Part shown: positions 44,050 through 54,147 of the stretch, one piece after another | Position numbering within the stretch: the first letter of the stretch is position 1 | Layout of the letters: the number at the start of each line of letters is the position of its first letter | From: Desulfuromonadales bacterium | GTDB lineage: Bacteria > Desulfobacterota > Desulfuromonadia > Desulfuromonadales > JAHYIW01 | Direction: 5' to 3' | Assembly (NCBI GenBank): GCA_029210745.1 | Contig: JARGFI010000014.1 | Coordinates: 1-57,210, forward strand | Length of the DNA: 57,210 nt | Made by a program: the position numbers and the translations under genes | Notes under the pieces: model-generated | Databases searched by the model: none | What the model saw: the letters and a program-made list of their open reading frames with translations, nothing else | Told to the model about the DNA's origin: nothing

Positions 44050-47000
44050 TCATGTGAGTGGCAACGAAAAATGTACCGTCGTGCCCTCGCTGAGAGCACT
44101 CTCCATCCAGATCTTTCCGCCGTGTGCCTCAACAATATTTTTACAGATACTCAGTCCGAGACCTAACCCCCCGACCGCCGTATCACTGCTGTCCGCCCGA
44201 TAAAACTTGTCGAAAGCACGCTCCATTTGCTCCGCCGTCATCCCAATGCCCTGATCGGTGACCGAGATGAGCAACGTCTCTCCCTCAACCTTGCCGACCA
44301 CGTTGATCAAACCACCAGCGGGAGAGTATTTGACGGCATTGCTGAGCACGTTATCGAACACTTGACTGATTTTCTGCTGATCGATATTGATCACCAACCC
44401 GTCGGTATGACAATCCATTGCAAAACGATAACGGGGATTTTCCTTACGTAAATGTTCCAGCGTGCTGCGCACCAGCTGGACTATTTCACAATCGGATTTT
44501 TCAAGGATAATCGGTCGGCGAGACTCAATCCGCCCAAGGTCGAGCATGTCATCGATAATCCGTTTTAAAATTTCACCTTTATCATAGATGTATCCCAGAA
44601 ATTCGCGTTTTTGTTCACGATCGAAACCGTCTGTATCGGCTTCGTTGAGCAACAGTTCAGCATAACCGAGTACCGTTGTCAGCGGGGTGCGTAACTCGTG
44701 AGCAGCAATCGAAACGAACTCGCTCTTCATGCGATCAATTTCCCGTTCGCGCGTCACGTCACGCAAAATTGTCACTGCTCCGGAATAATTTCCGGATTTT
44801 CTCCGCACCGGCGCGATACGCGCCTCAACCGAACAGGCTTCATCGCGCTCACCCCCTTCCATCTCAACGACTATCGTCAAAAACGGCTTCTCTCCAAGCA
44901 ATACCGAAGTTAAACTACCCAGAATTCGGGTGTCACTCAGCACCTTTTCAATCGATTGGCCGACGACTTCGCTGGACATCGACCCGATCAACCGCTCAGC
45001 CGCGCGGTTAATCATGACCACATGATTGGCGGTATCGGTAACGATCAGGCCATCCGCAACTGAACGCAGAATGGTATCGAGCCGCTCACGCGATTGACTG
45101 ACATCGTTGAGCGCCACCAGCAATTGCGCCTCGGTATGGAAACGTGCCAGTCCGATCGCCAGTTTGTTCATCACTGACCCAATCACCTCAAAGGTCGACT
45201 TGCTCACCTTCTCGTTGAAAAACAGGGCAACCGCACCCATCAGTTCCCCTTTAACCAAAAGCGGAAACCCGGCGTAAGCAACGATCCCCTGCTCCCGTAT
45301 CCAGTCCGGATCACTGATCAATGCATCACTCTTTGCAGCGTTCGTCAAGTAAGGGCGTTGGCCCTTGATGACGTCGTCGATTTTCAACTGATCAACGGAA
45401 AGTCGCGCCGGGGCTCCGTCAAGATAACGTGAATGCCCGACACTGCACCTGAGCTGCAAGTCATTATCAGCCGCATTAAAATCCCAGAAACGTCCGAAAA
45501 CCGCGCCGGAGTAATCAATAAGCGCGGCGCAGCATCGATCGAACGTTGCTTCCATGATTCTGCCTTCCACCAGTGCGATACCAATTTCCGCTTCCAGATC
45601 GGCCAAACGTGCCCGTTCTTCAAGATCAACCTCCGACTCACGCCGCTCGGTAATATCCCGCGCAATCCAGACCAGCATGCGCGCCTGCTCCTTGATTTCA
45701 GGCATCGGCATGATTCGCGCCTCGAAATATTTTTCACCCGCCGGAACGGTCAAAGGGTATTCAAACACGATTAAACCAGCAGCGTTCAGCGCATCATCCA
45801 GCTTGCTTTGGAAAAGAGCCGCCATAAACGGGGGGAAAATCTCCGTCAGCGAACGCCCCGTAATTTCATCAACGTTGACGTATGACAGTTCGCTACTAAC
45901 AGATAAAATCTTCACAAAAGTGCCGTGCTCATCGACAATGAACGCCAGATCGGGCAACGCATCACAAAATGATTTCAACAAGCTCTGGCTGGAACGCAAG
46001 GCCTTCTCCGAGCGTCGCCGATACAGGATATTCACAATAAGGAAAATGGTCGTCGTCGCCAGAATGGCAAATGCAACGGTAGAAGCTAACAGATATTTTT
46101 TATCGATTTGATAGATCGAAGACGGACCAAAGCGTACCTCGCTTCCCTTCGGCAACAACGATGCCGAAATATTAAACTGCCGCAATTCACGATCATCAAA
46201 AAGATAGCTGGCTCCCTCGGCGAAAATTACCGGTAAATCTTCAGGCCGGGCACCGCGTAAAATTTCAATGGCCTGTTGTGCCGCCATCTTCCCCTGTGCT
46301 TCACCGTTGATCAGCTTGCCACCGACAATGCCATGCCCGAGAAAAAAATCCCACGAGCCGTAGAGCGGAAGCGGTGTTGCATCGCGCAGATGATCGGCGG
46401 TCTCTTCAAAGGAGTAAATGCGTCCGGAACGATCACTGATCACACTATTGAGATAAAGGATCCGTCCCTCCCCCAGCGTGGCGAGACGCTCAAACAAGAT
46501 TTCCAGCGGCAGGTCGTTCCAGTAGTTGAAGCGCAGCGCGGGGAAATTCGGTGCCAATTCCAGAAACAGGGCATAATTCAGGCGACCGGTAACGCTCTTT
46601 TCACTGCCGATCACAATCACTTCTTCCAGATCAGGATGAAAGTTCCGGGCCAGCGCCAGCGTGGCTGCGGCCTGCGGGGATTCCGCAACCCCGGTTATGG
46701 CACTGACACCGGCAATGAGCTGCGGGGTAAAACCGTTGACACCGCAGAAAACAATCGGCTTGTCGCGCAATAGATCGGAACGATGGTTGAGGGCAAAATT
46801 AAAGGCATCGTTATCGGAGAGAATGACCAGATCAAATTGCAGCTGACTCAGTTTGTAACTCAGCAAACGATCGAGATGGGATTGCATTTCCGGATTAAGC
46901 TGGAAGCGCTTGGCATCGAGGAATTCAGTGTGCAGGTTAACCGCTTGACCCGCTGCGGTAAACGCATTGCGGAGCCCCGTCTCGATGTCGGTAGTCCATT

Positions 47001-47139
47001 GCAGCTCCGCATGATACGAGTGCAAGAGCAGAATATTCGCCTCACCATGATGCCCGGCAAAGACGGGCGAAGCCGTGCACACAAGAAAAAGCAGGAGCAA
47101 AATCATTCGACGCGAAGAGTTGATGGCCGCCGCATTCAT
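44050..47139 (-). CDS. Membrane sensor histidine kinase with ABC-substrate-binding-like, PAS and GAF domains
   Basis: 1029 residues. Signal peptide (1-29), then a periplasmic substrate-binding-like region (about 30-345; ILLLHSYHAELQWTTDIETG, the pattern of the ABC-sub-bind sensors), a membrane segment (about 355-380), PAS, GAF, PAS, HisKA (FVSIAAHELRTPLTTVLGYAE, phospho-accepting His) and HATPase (DNVLSNAVKYSPAGG; GGLGLGLSICKNI). The start at 47139 has AGGAAGGG before it. No response regulator gene adjoins it, so its partner is elsewhere. Confidence 0.88.
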   Translation of the reverse strand: MNAAAINSSRRMILLLLFLVCTASPVFAGHHGEANILLLHSYHAELQWTTDIETGLRNAFTAAGQAVNLHTEFLDAKRFQLNPEMQSHLDRLLSYKLSQLQFDLVILSDNDAFNFALNHRSDLLRDKPIVFCGVNGFTPQLIAGVSAITGVAESPQAAATLALARNFHPDLEEVIVIGSEKSVTGRLNYALFLELAPNFPALRFNYWNDLPLEILFERLATLGEGRILYLNSVISDRSGRIYSFEETADHLRDATPLPLYGSWDFFLGHGIVGGKLINGEAQGKMAAQQAIEILRGARPEDLPVIFAEGASYLFDDRELRQFNISASLLPKGSEVRFGPSSIYQIDKKYLLASTVAFAILATTTIFLIVNILYRRRSEKALRSSQSLLKSFCDALPDLAFIVDEHGTFVKILSVSSELSYVNVDEITGRSLTEIFPPFMAALFQSKLDDALNAAGLIVFEYPLTVPAGEKYFEARIMPMPEIKEQARMLVWIARDITERRESEVDLEERARLADLEAEIGIALVEGRIMEATFDRCCAALIDYSGAVFGRFWDFNAADNDLQLRCSVGHSRYLDGAPARLSVDQLKIDDVIKGQRPYLTNAAKSDALISDPDWIREQGIVAYAGFPLLVKGELMGAVALFFNEKVSKSTFEVIGSVMNKLAIGLARFHTEAQLLVALNDVSQSRERLDTILRSVADGLIVTDTANHVVMINRAAERLIGSMSSEVVGQSIEKVLSDTRILGSLTSVLLGEKPFLTIVVEMEGGERDEACSVEARIAPVRRKSGNYSGAVTILRDVTREREIDRMKSEFVSIAAHELRTPLTTVLGYAELLLNEADTDGFDREQKREFLGYIYDKGEILKRIIDDMLDLGRIESRRPIILEKSDCEIVQLVRSTLEHLRKENPRYRFAMDCHTDGLVINIDQQKISQVFDNVLSNAVKYSPAGGLINVVGKVEGETLLISVTDQGIGMTAEQMERAFDKFYRADSSDTAVGGLGLGLSICKNIVEAHGGKIWMESALSEGTTVHFSLPLT

Positions 47140-47324
47140 TCCGTCGGTCCCTTCCTGGCAGAATTGAAACAAACAGGTGTTGCAGAATATCGCGCAGTAC
47201 CCGTTTTGTCTACTGATTCGTTTCAGTCCTTCGCCATCTCACCAATCTTGACGAGGAGACGAAGCTGGGTTAAAGTGCTGTTCAGCCGATTAAAATTACA
47301 CGTTCTTGCGCCGGGGAGACAGCT

Positions 47325-48038
47325 ATGAATGCTGCGTCGTTCGAGATCATTTATCATTTCACCTTGCCGGATCGTTCTGCGACAACGGTGGAGCTTTGCA
47401 TTGACGCGGAGCAGCTTAACCTGCTCAATGAGTTACCCAGGCCGCTGCCTTCCTGGACCATGCTCGGTTTTCACCAATGCCCCAACTGTACTCTTGATGC
47501 GCAAACCTCAGCGATCTGTCCAGTAGCGGCACACCTGGTACAGATTTTACCCTCCTGCAATAAACTGATTTCGTACGACGAAGTTGATGTCGACGTAGTC
47601 ACCAGTGAACGAAAGATGTCGGTTCACACCAAAGCAGAAATGGCGATCAGCGCCATGATGGGTTTGATCTTCGCGACCAGCGGCTGTCCACATATGGATT
47701 TTTTCAGACCGATGGCGCGTTTTCACCTCCCTTTTGCCACCCAGGAAGAAACGCTCTTCCGCTCCACCGGAACCTACCTTATCGGACAATATCTGCGCCA
47801 GCGCCAGGGACACGAACCTGACTTCGACCTCAGCGGACTTGAAGTCATTTATGAAGAGATTAAAACGGTCAACCGCTCGGTTGCCGCTCGTCTGCGCGCC
47901 GCGACAAAAACGGACTCGGCCTTGAACGCCCTGGTACTGCTTGACATTCACGCGCAGATTCTGCCGTACGCATTAAAAACCTTCCTCGACAAACTCGACT
48001 ATCTCTTTATTCCGTTCTGGATGAGTCAGTGTCGTTAA
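47325..48038 (+). CDS. Unknown cysteine-containing protein
   Basis: 237 residues with a good ribosome site (GGGGAGAC). An N-terminal strand-rich part (FEIIYHFTLPDRSATTVEL) leads to FHQCPNCTLD ... ICPVAAHL, and SGCPHMDFFRPMARFHLPF follows. The cysteine and histidine pairs could bind metal or Fe-S. No family is assigned with confidence. It lies directly upstream of an LpxH-like gene and is divergent from the sensor kinase. Confidence 0.65.
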   Translation: MNAASFEIIYHFTLPDRSATTVELCIDAEQLNLLNELPRPLPSWTMLGFHQCPNCTLDAQTSAICPVAAHLVQILPSCNKLISYDEVDVDVVTSERKMSVHTKAEMAISAMMGLIFATSGCPHMDFFRPMARFHLPFATQEETLFRSTGTYLIGQYLRQRQGHEPDFDLSGLEVIYEEIKTVNRSVAARLRAATKTDSALNALVLLDIHAQILPYALKTFLDKLDYLFIPFWMSQCR

Positions 48039-48054
48039 TCTCCGGTCGACGCAG

Positions 48055-48789
48055 ATGACAACAACCATGCGCCACATATTTATCGCCGATGCCCATCTGC
48101 GTGATCCTGCCGACGAAAATTACCGCCGTCTGGTATCTTTTCTCAATACGTTGCGCGGCAATACAACAACCCTGGTGATGTTGGGAGATATTTTTGAATT
48201 CTGGGCCGGTTATCGCCATGTGGTCTTTGCACATTACATCCCGCTGCTTGACGCCTTGAGCAAACTTCAAACATCAGGGACACAGCTGATCTTCGTCGAG
48301 GGCAATCACGATTTCGACCCTGGTCCGTATTTCAGCGACGTCCTCAAGTGTCAACTGATTCCGAACAGCGCGGAGATCACGCTTGACGGTCGCACCTTCC
48401 ATCTCACACACGGTGATTTGCTTGATCCCGCCGACATTGGTTATCGCCTGCTGCGCCGCCTGCTGCGCAGCCCGTTGCGCCGCGCCATCCAGTCACTGCT
48501 GCCACCGGATTTGATCTGGCAGCTCGGCTACCGCTGGAGCCTGCGCAGTGACCGCTACCAGCAACCGGATTTCACTCCGTGCGACCCGCGTCAGTTTATT
48601 GAACCGTACACCCGCAAGCAATGCAGCAACGGGGCGGATGTCGTGGTTAGCGGGCACTTTCACAATCCGTGTCGAGGACAGGTACCGGGGGGCGAATGGC
48701 TGGTCGTGGGGGACTGGATTACGCAGTATTCCTATGCGGAATACAGCAACGCAGAGCTGTCCCTCCATACCTATCAGGCCACAGACTGA
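48055..48789 (+). CDS. UDP-2,3-diacylglucosamine hydrolase-like phosphoesterase (LpxH type)
   Basis: 244 residues of the calcineurin-like metallophosphoesterase fold: IFIADAHL (DxH), MLGDIFEFW (GD-x2-E), FVEGNHDFD (GNHD), LTHGDLLDP and GHFHNP. GDIFEFW is the LpxH-type variant. LpxH cleaves UDP-2,3-diacylglucosamine in lipid A synthesis at the inner membrane face. The start could also be at 48067. It overlaps the convergent YihY gene by 16 nt. Confidence 0.8.
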   Translation: MTTTMRHIFIADAHLRDPADENYRRLVSFLNTLRGNTTTLVMLGDIFEFWAGYRHVVFAHYIPLLDALSKLQTSGTQLIFVEGNHDFDPGPYFSDVLKCQLIPNSAEITLDGRTFHLTHGDLLDPADIGYRLLRRLLRSPLRRAIQSLLPPDLIWQLGYRWSLRSDRYQQPDFTPCDPRQFIEPYTRKQCSNGADVVVSGHFHNPCRGQVPGGEWLVVGDWITQYSYAEYSNAELSLHTYQATD

Positions 48790-50135
48790 TCATCCTCGTC
48801 ACTATTCAACTCGCGCGCCAGCGTCTCCAGGGTCAGCCCGACAAACGCTGTCTGCGCCAGCGTGGCGATCTGCTCTTCCAATTTACGCGCAACCGCCCAG
48901 ACTGGTCGTTTGCCGAGTTTGGTAAAATCAAGACCATCATGACGCAACGCGTTGACAATCCCGTCAAGAGGCAACGTTGCCGGGTCACACAACGGCAAAA
49001 AGGCCGTCTCTTCGTTCCCTTTGCGAACTTCGGAAAGAAACCCCAGTTCACACAGCATCCGCAACAGTTCACGCCCCAGGCGCGGGGGGATGCCCAGCCG
49101 CCGACAAATATCCTCCAGCGTCAACGGCGGCAAACTGCGTTGAAAATTATCAGCCACTGTCAATAAAATCGTCAGTGCGGCGACTTCACGGCTGGCGAAG
49201 CTGAGCGCTTCACCGCGCACTTCCAGGCGAATAATCGACATGTTTTGCCAGGCGTAGGTCAATTCCAGCCCCAGCAGTACAATCAACCAGGACACATAAA
49301 TCCACACCATAAAGATCGGCAACGCCGCCAGCGCTCCGTAAATGGCATTGTAACGTGCCACACCGAACTGAAAATAGATACACAGCCACTGCGCGAACTG
49401 CCACAGAGTTCCCCCGACAATTCCGCCGACCAGTGCGGCACGAAACCGCACCTTGATATTGGGCATGAAAATATAGAGCGAAGTAAATGCCGCCCACATA
49501 ACCAGATAAGGCAGAAAGTTGAACATCACCAGCAGAGCATCCCCGAGGTACTCAATATGAAGCAACCAGTTCAGCAGGTGCTGGCTCTCCAGAGTCGTGG
49601 TCATCGAAATTGCCGCCAGCAAAAAAACCGGCCCGACAATCACGACCGAAGAATAGTCGGCAAAACGCCGAAAGATCGAGCGTGTTTCCCTGACCCCCCA
49701 GATATGGTTGAAACTCTCTTCGATATTGGAAAGTAGCATCAAAACGGTAAGAACCAGGATCACCAATCCGACCAGGCCAAGCTGGCCAAAGCGGGTATTG
49801 TCGATATAGAGCAAAATCGCCGCGACAATTTCCTCCGAGCCGAGCGTCAGTTGTTTCAGCAAAAAACGCCCCAGCGTTTCCTGCGCCCCCACGCCTTTTA
49901 ACAGCGAAAACATCAATGTCAGCAGCGGCACGATCGAGAGCAACGTGGCATAGGTCAACGCCGAGGCTCGCAACATGCATCTGTCGGCAAAAAAATCGCG
50001 GAAAACCAGTACGGCAATCTGTATCTGACGGAGAAAAAACAGTCGCACCGTGCTGGACTGTTGATGATCGACCTCCCAGAACAAACGATCAAAATAATTT
50101 TTGAGTTTTTCGCAAATTTCAGTCGCGTTCAACAT
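48774..50135 (-). CDS. YihY/BrkB-family membrane protein with C-terminal winged-helix-like domain
   Basis: 453 residues. Six hydrophobic segments with the YihY core ASALTYATLLSIVPLLTLMF, IEESFNHIWGVRETRS, and WQFAQWLCIYFQFGVARYNAIYG. After residue 300 there is a soluble region with an Rrf2-like winged helix (LTLEDICRRLGIPPRLGREL LRMLCELGFL). YihY proteins have no settled function; they were once mislabelled as RNase BN. The C-terminal domain is an extension found in many proteobacterial forms. Confidence 0.8.
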   Translation of the reverse strand: MLNATEICEKLKNYFDRLFWEVDHQQSSTVRLFFLRQIQIAVLVFRDFFADRCMLRASALTYATLLSIVPLLTLMFSLLKGVGAQETLGRFLLKQLTLGSEEIVAAILLYIDNTRFGQLGLVGLVILVLTVLMLLSNIEESFNHIWGVRETRSIFRRFADYSSVVIVGPVFLLAAISMTTTLESQHLLNWLLHIEYLGDALLVMFNFLPYLVMWAAFTSLYIFMPNIKVRFRAALVGGIVGGTLWQFAQWLCIYFQFGVARYNAIYGALAALPIFMVWIYVSWLIVLLGLELTYAWQNMSIIRLEVRGEALSFASREVAALTILLTVADNFQRSLPPLTLEDICRRLGIPPRLGRELLRMLCELGFLSEVRKGNEETAFLPLCDPATLPLDGIVNALRHDGLDFTKLGKRPVWAVARKLEEQIATLAQTAFVGLTLETLARELNSDEDDQSVA

Positions 50136-50304
50136 CGGTGATCGCTTTCATCACGCAGTTCGTTGCGGTCCGTGTGTCGTTTAAACAAAAAACCCCGCAC
50201 CTCGTACCCTTCATCTTCTGAACCACAAAGCCGCAAGAGAAACCTGAATGATTTCCCCGGCGGCTTCGTGAACAACTAACAAACCGGTCCCGATTTTACT
50301 GTTG

Positions 50305-50613
50305 TCAGGATTTTTTCCCCGCTGTCGGTTTTGCCTTCTCGAACGCTTCTTTCCCGGCCGCTACCGCCGAAAGAAAAACTTCCTTGTTCTGATCAAGGGC
50401 CTCCTTACCTTCCTCGACAACTTCACGTACCCGGTTTTCGGCCTCGGTGACGAGCGTCTGTGACCGAACTTTCAGCTCTTCCGCCGCATCGAGAACCTTT
50501 TGCCGCGTCTCCGCGCCACTGCGAGGAGCCAGTAACAGCGCGGCAACGCCACCCACCGCCGCCCCCGCCAGAAAAGCCAGCAATGAAGCACCACCGTGAT
50601 TATGATCAGACAT
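50305..50613 (-). CDS. YtxH-domain small membrane protein
   Basis: 102 residues starting MSDHNHGGASLLAFLAGAAV, a YtxH domain with one glycine-rich membrane segment (GAAVGGVAALLLAPRSG) and a charged coiled-coil tail. AAAGGAG precedes the start at 50613, which is preferred over a much earlier in-frame codon. The function is unknown, though YtxH proteins often join stress operons. It follows the DUF948 gene by 4 nt. 50136-50304 has no supported gene. Confidence 0.8.
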   Translation of the reverse strand: MSDHNHGGASLLAFLAGAAVGGVAALLLAPRSGAETRQKVLDAAEELKVRSQTLVTEAENRVREVVEEGKEALDQNKEVFLSAVAAGKEAFEKAKPTAGKKS

Positions 50614-50617
50614 ATCT

Positions 50618-51004
50618 CTACTCCTTTCGCTCCCGTTCTTTCGTGATAACCTTTGCTGCGGCCCTGATCCCCATCCACACCCCGACGGCACTGCCCAGGT
50701 GTCTGTTGAGATCACAGCGGACAAAATTGTGCATCGTGCGTACTGAGTCGCCAACCTCCCCGACCGCCTGAAAGAGTCCCTGGGCCTTCCCCAGCCCGTC
50801 CTCTGCCTGGCCGAGCATCTGGTTCAGGCGTGCCGTCGTTGTCCGCAATTCACTCAGGATCGGCGTCAACTCGCAACGCGTATCCTCAGTCAGGTCGGCA
50901 ACTTTCGCCAGGGTTTTTTTTAATTGGATGAGGGTTGGAATAATAAAGGCAACCAGCACCGCCGCCAACACCACCGCAATAATTAAAATGACATCTGTCT
51001 GCAT
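50618..51004 (-). CDS. DUF948-like membrane protein
   Basis: 128 residues: one N-terminal membrane segment (ILIIAVVLAAVLVAFIIPTL) followed by a helical region (QLKKTLAKVADLTEDTRCEL) typical of DUF948. GGGGGAGA lies before the ATG at 51004. DUF948 and YtxH genes frequently occur as a pair, as here. Confidence 0.8.
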   Translation of the reverse strand: MQTDVILIIAVVLAAVLVAFIIPTLIQLKKTLAKVADLTEDTRCELTPILSELRTTTARLNQMLGQAEDGLGKAQGLFQAVGEVGDSVRTMHNFVRCDLNRHLGSAVGVWMGIRAAAKVITKERERKE

Positions 51005-51106
51005 GAAAGATTCTCCCCCGGTACTCTGAATAATCACAAACAACACCCTAATTAGAGCACAATCGCTTGAAATTGCAATGGCGATTTAAACGAAACGGAC
51101 ACTGCT

Positions 51107-52516
51107 TCAGTCGAGTGACACGTTGGTGACTGGCAGATTCAAACTCTTTGGCGCACGATCAAAATCATCAACTTTGCCGACCAGCACCAGCAGTTGTTGA
51201 TCGGGGTGTAAATAAGTTTGCGCCACCCGCTGCACATCAGCAATACTCACTGCGGCAATGCGTTCCCGATAGCGCGACAGGTAGTCGGGGGGATAGTCAT
51301 AAAAATCAAGTTGCATCGACTGTGAAACCACCGCATGACTGTCATCAAAACTGAACACAAAGGAATTGATCAAACTTTCCTGTGCCAGCACCAATTCTTC
51401 ACGACCGACCGGCTGGTCACGCATCAACCGCAGTTCGGCACGCAGCAGGTCAATGGCCTCCAGGGTTGACGCACTTTTCGTTTCGCAGCCGGCATAAAAA
51501 ACGCCGGGCAAACGTCGTCCGGGGCGAAAACCGGAATAGACGGAATAGGCCAGACCACGATTGGAACGGATTTCACGCATCAACCGTGAATTGAACCCGC
51601 CGCCGCCAAGAATAAAGTTCATGACCTGTACGGCATACACATCCGGGTTATCTTTGCGGATACCGAGTTCGCCGATCATCACCGTCGTCTGCGGCAAGTC
51701 TTTGTTCGTGACTAACACCCGCCCTTGTGCCTGGGTCGTAACTGCTGGGACAACCTGCTTCTTTGGCGCTCCGGTGGCCCAATCACCAAAAACCGCCGTC
51801 AGCTTGCGCAGCAGATCGGCGCGCTCGAAGTCACCTGAAATCGCCAGCCAAAGATTGTCCGGATAGAAAAATCGTTGCTGAAACGCAAGCAGATCAGCGC
51901 GTTCGATGGCCGTGACACTTGCGACACTCGGCGTTCGTCCGAACGGATGACCGGCATAGAGGGTTTCGCGGAACAGGCGGCTGGCCACGGCACCGGGCTG
52001 ATCGTTACGCCGCCGGATTCCTTCGAGCATCTGCTGCCGCGTAATGTCGATCCGTTGTGGCGCGAATTGCGGCCGGCGTACCATGTCCGCGAGAAGCTCA
52101 AGGGCCGGTTCCAGATCAGCACTACGGGCCGAAAGACTGAAATTCGTGGCGTAACTGTCGACACTTGCCGACAGGTTGATGGCCAGATCCTCCAGCGCCC
52201 GATCGAATTCTTCAGGACCGCGTTCCCCGGCACCACCGGTGCGCAACGTGCTCCCGAACAGGTCGGTCAGGCCAACCTTGTCATCCGGTTCGCCGAGGGC
52301 ACCGCCGTCAACCATGCCGCTGATCCGCACCATCGGCAGTTCGTGATCTTCGCGCAGATAGAGTCGCATACCGTTCGGCAGGGTTATCCGATCAACCACC
52401 GGAACAGTAAATGTCATTGGTGCAAAAGTCAGCTGGCGCGGGTCGACGGGAGACGATGCGGGCAGACACGCGGCAAGCAAAAACAGGACAACAAGGGCAA
52501 TAAGCAGCCGTTTCAT
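51107..52516 (-). CDS. M16-family zinc-peptidase-like lipoprotein, non-catalytic partner
   Basis: 469 residues with a lipobox (LFLLAAC) and the two-domain M16 fold (LPNGMRLYLREDHELPMVRI; GGGGFNSRLMREIRSNRGLAYSV). The zinc motif HxxEH is replaced by GLTDLFGS, so it should be inactive. The RGLAYSV motif of the non-catalytic subunit is kept. It overlaps the active M16 gene by 4 nt and the two likely form a heterodimer. Confidence 0.87.
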   Translation of the reverse strand: MKRLLIALVVLFLLAACLPASSPVDPRQLTFAPMTFTVPVVDRITLPNGMRLYLREDHELPMVRISGMVDGGALGEPDDKVGLTDLFGSTLRTGGAGERGPEEFDRALEDLAINLSASVDSYATNFSLSARSADLEPALELLADMVRRPQFAPQRIDITRQQMLEGIRRRNDQPGAVASRLFRETLYAGHPFGRTPSVASVTAIERADLLAFQQRFFYPDNLWLAISGDFERADLLRKLTAVFGDWATGAPKKQVVPAVTTQAQGRVLVTNKDLPQTTVMIGELGIRKDNPDVYAVQVMNFILGGGGFNSRLMREIRSNRGLAYSVYSGFRPGRRLPGVFYAGCETKSASTLEAIDLLRAELRLMRDQPVGREELVLAQESLINSFVFSFDDSHAVVSQSMQLDFYDYPPDYLSRYRERIAAVSIADVQRVAQTYLHPDQQLLVLVGKVDDFDRAPKSLNLPVTNVSLD

Positions 52517-54009
52517 TCTTTTTCTCCTGCAACTTTCACCAGCGTCGCAACGGTGCGATTTTCAACGGTCAGCCGCTGGCGGGCGACGTCCCGGATCTGC
52601 TCGGCGGTAATTTCCGCCAGACGCTGGTCATAATCAACCAGATAGCGCCAGTCCCCCCCAATCGTCTGATAGCTGGTCAACAACCGGGCCAGTCCGGAAT
52701 TGCTCTGCAAGTGGCGCAACTGATCAACCTCCAGACGGCGTTTGACCCTTTCCAGCTCCGCAGCGGGCACAAGTTCCTCCTTAAGACGTTGCAGCTCACG
52801 ATAAATCGCCGTCTCAACCTCCGCAGCAGTGTGCGGATAACGCGGGGCGGCGCTGATCACAAACAGATTCGGATAACGGGAACCGGGAGCGCCGTAGGTT
52901 GCTACCGAGGTCACCAACTGCTGTTCGAGAACCAGCGCCTGATACAGTCGCGACAAACGCCCCTGCGAGAGAATGGCATCGATCAGATCAAAAACATAAT
53001 CCTCAACGGCGGGGAGCGTCTCTTTGTGAAAGGCAATCTTCACCTGCGGCTCGGCATCAAAACGGACGTTTACCCGCTTTTCGCCACGTTGCTGCGGTTC
53101 CAGCGCGGCAACCGGAGGAATCGCTGTGCCGGACAGAATCGTGCCGAAATAATCATCGACCAGGGCCCGCGCGTATTCCGCCTCGATATCCCCGACCAGC
53201 GCAATCACCGTATTGATCGGCGCATAATAGTGCCGCAGAAAATTGCGGGTCTTTTCCGGCGTCAAACCACGGACATCCGATTCCCAGCCGATAATCGGTT
53301 GACCGTAGGGGTGCATCGCGTAAGCGCTGTTGACCAATGTGCTGTAGAGCAGGCGCTCGGGGTTCGATTCGTAGGAACGACGACGCTCTTCGAGGATGAC
53401 ATCGCGTTCGGTGTAGAATTCACGCAACACCGGCTGTTTCATACGGTCGGATTCAATCGCCGCCCACAGTTCAATCTTGTTGGACGGCAGCGAGATCATA
53501 TAGGTGGTCAGATCGGTACTGGTAAAGGCGTTATAGCCGACGCCACCATTTTCTGCGTAAATGCGCGAGAACTCGTCTTTAACAACATATTGCTTATGTT
53601 CCCGTTGCAACTGACTGAGCTGATCAGCCAGCGCGGCAACTTTTTGCGGATCGCTGCGGGGATCACGGCGCAAGCGATCAAGTTGCTCTCCAATTGCCTC
53701 GATTTTTTCCAGCAGCGGTTTTTCCCTGGCGTAATCAGTCGTGCCGAGGGTTTTGGTCCCTTTGAAAAGCATGTGTTCAAGTAAGTGGGCAACACCACGC
53801 TCGGCACTGGTTTCATCAACAGACCCGATACCGATGGTCATATAGGCACTGATCGTCGGGACATCGTGACGCTCGACAACCAGCAGCGTCAGGCCATTCG
53901 CAAAGTTAAACTCGCGAACCTTCTCTGCCAGGGTCGCTGCCGTGGCCAGTGAAAGTCCTCCGAGGAGCAATACGACAGCCATCGCTCCGATTCTGCACAT
54001 TTTCAACAT
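52513..54009 (-). CDS. M16-family zinc peptidase, catalytic partner
   Basis: 498 residues with a signal peptide (1-25, LATAATL) and the zinc motif HLLEH (His75, Glu78, His79) followed by a downstream glutamate region (ELWAAIESDRM). M16 peptidases degrade short peptides; secreted bacterial pairs of this kind act in the periplasm. Its coupled neighbour lacks the motif. Confidence 0.88.
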   Translation of the reverse strand: MLKMCRIGAMAVVLLLGGLSLATAATLAEKVREFNFANGLTLLVVERHDVPTISAYMTIGIGSVDETSAERGVAHLLEHMLFKGTKTLGTTDYAREKPLLEKIEAIGEQLDRLRRDPRSDPQKVAALADQLSQLQREHKQYVVKDEFSRIYAENGGVGYNAFTSTDLTTYMISLPSNKIELWAAIESDRMKQPVLREFYTERDVILEERRRSYESNPERLLYSTLVNSAYAMHPYGQPIIGWESDVRGLTPEKTRNFLRHYYAPINTVIALVGDIEAEYARALVDDYFGTILSGTAIPPVAALEPQQRGEKRVNVRFDAEPQVKIAFHKETLPAVEDYVFDLIDAILSQGRLSRLYQALVLEQQLVTSVATYGAPGSRYPNLFVISAAPRYPHTAAEVETAIYRELQRLKEELVPAAELERVKRRLEVDQLRHLQSNSGLARLLTSYQTIGGDWRYLVDYDQRLAEITAEQIRDVARQRLTVENRTVATLVKVAGEKE

Positions 54010-54147
54010 ATTTCCTTTCCTCCAACTAATCGATGGTAATCATTATAGGGTGCACAAGACTGAATGTACATGGACTTTTGACAAACCGTGTGCGGGCTGG
54101 TTAACTTCGTGGGGACGCACATTGAATACGAATGGAGAACCATAAAC

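Noticed and set aside
50160-50290. Stem (GAAGCCGC/GCGGCTTT) as terminator of the YtxH or YihY transcript
   Set aside because: The arms are far apart and no T-run follows directly in either direction.
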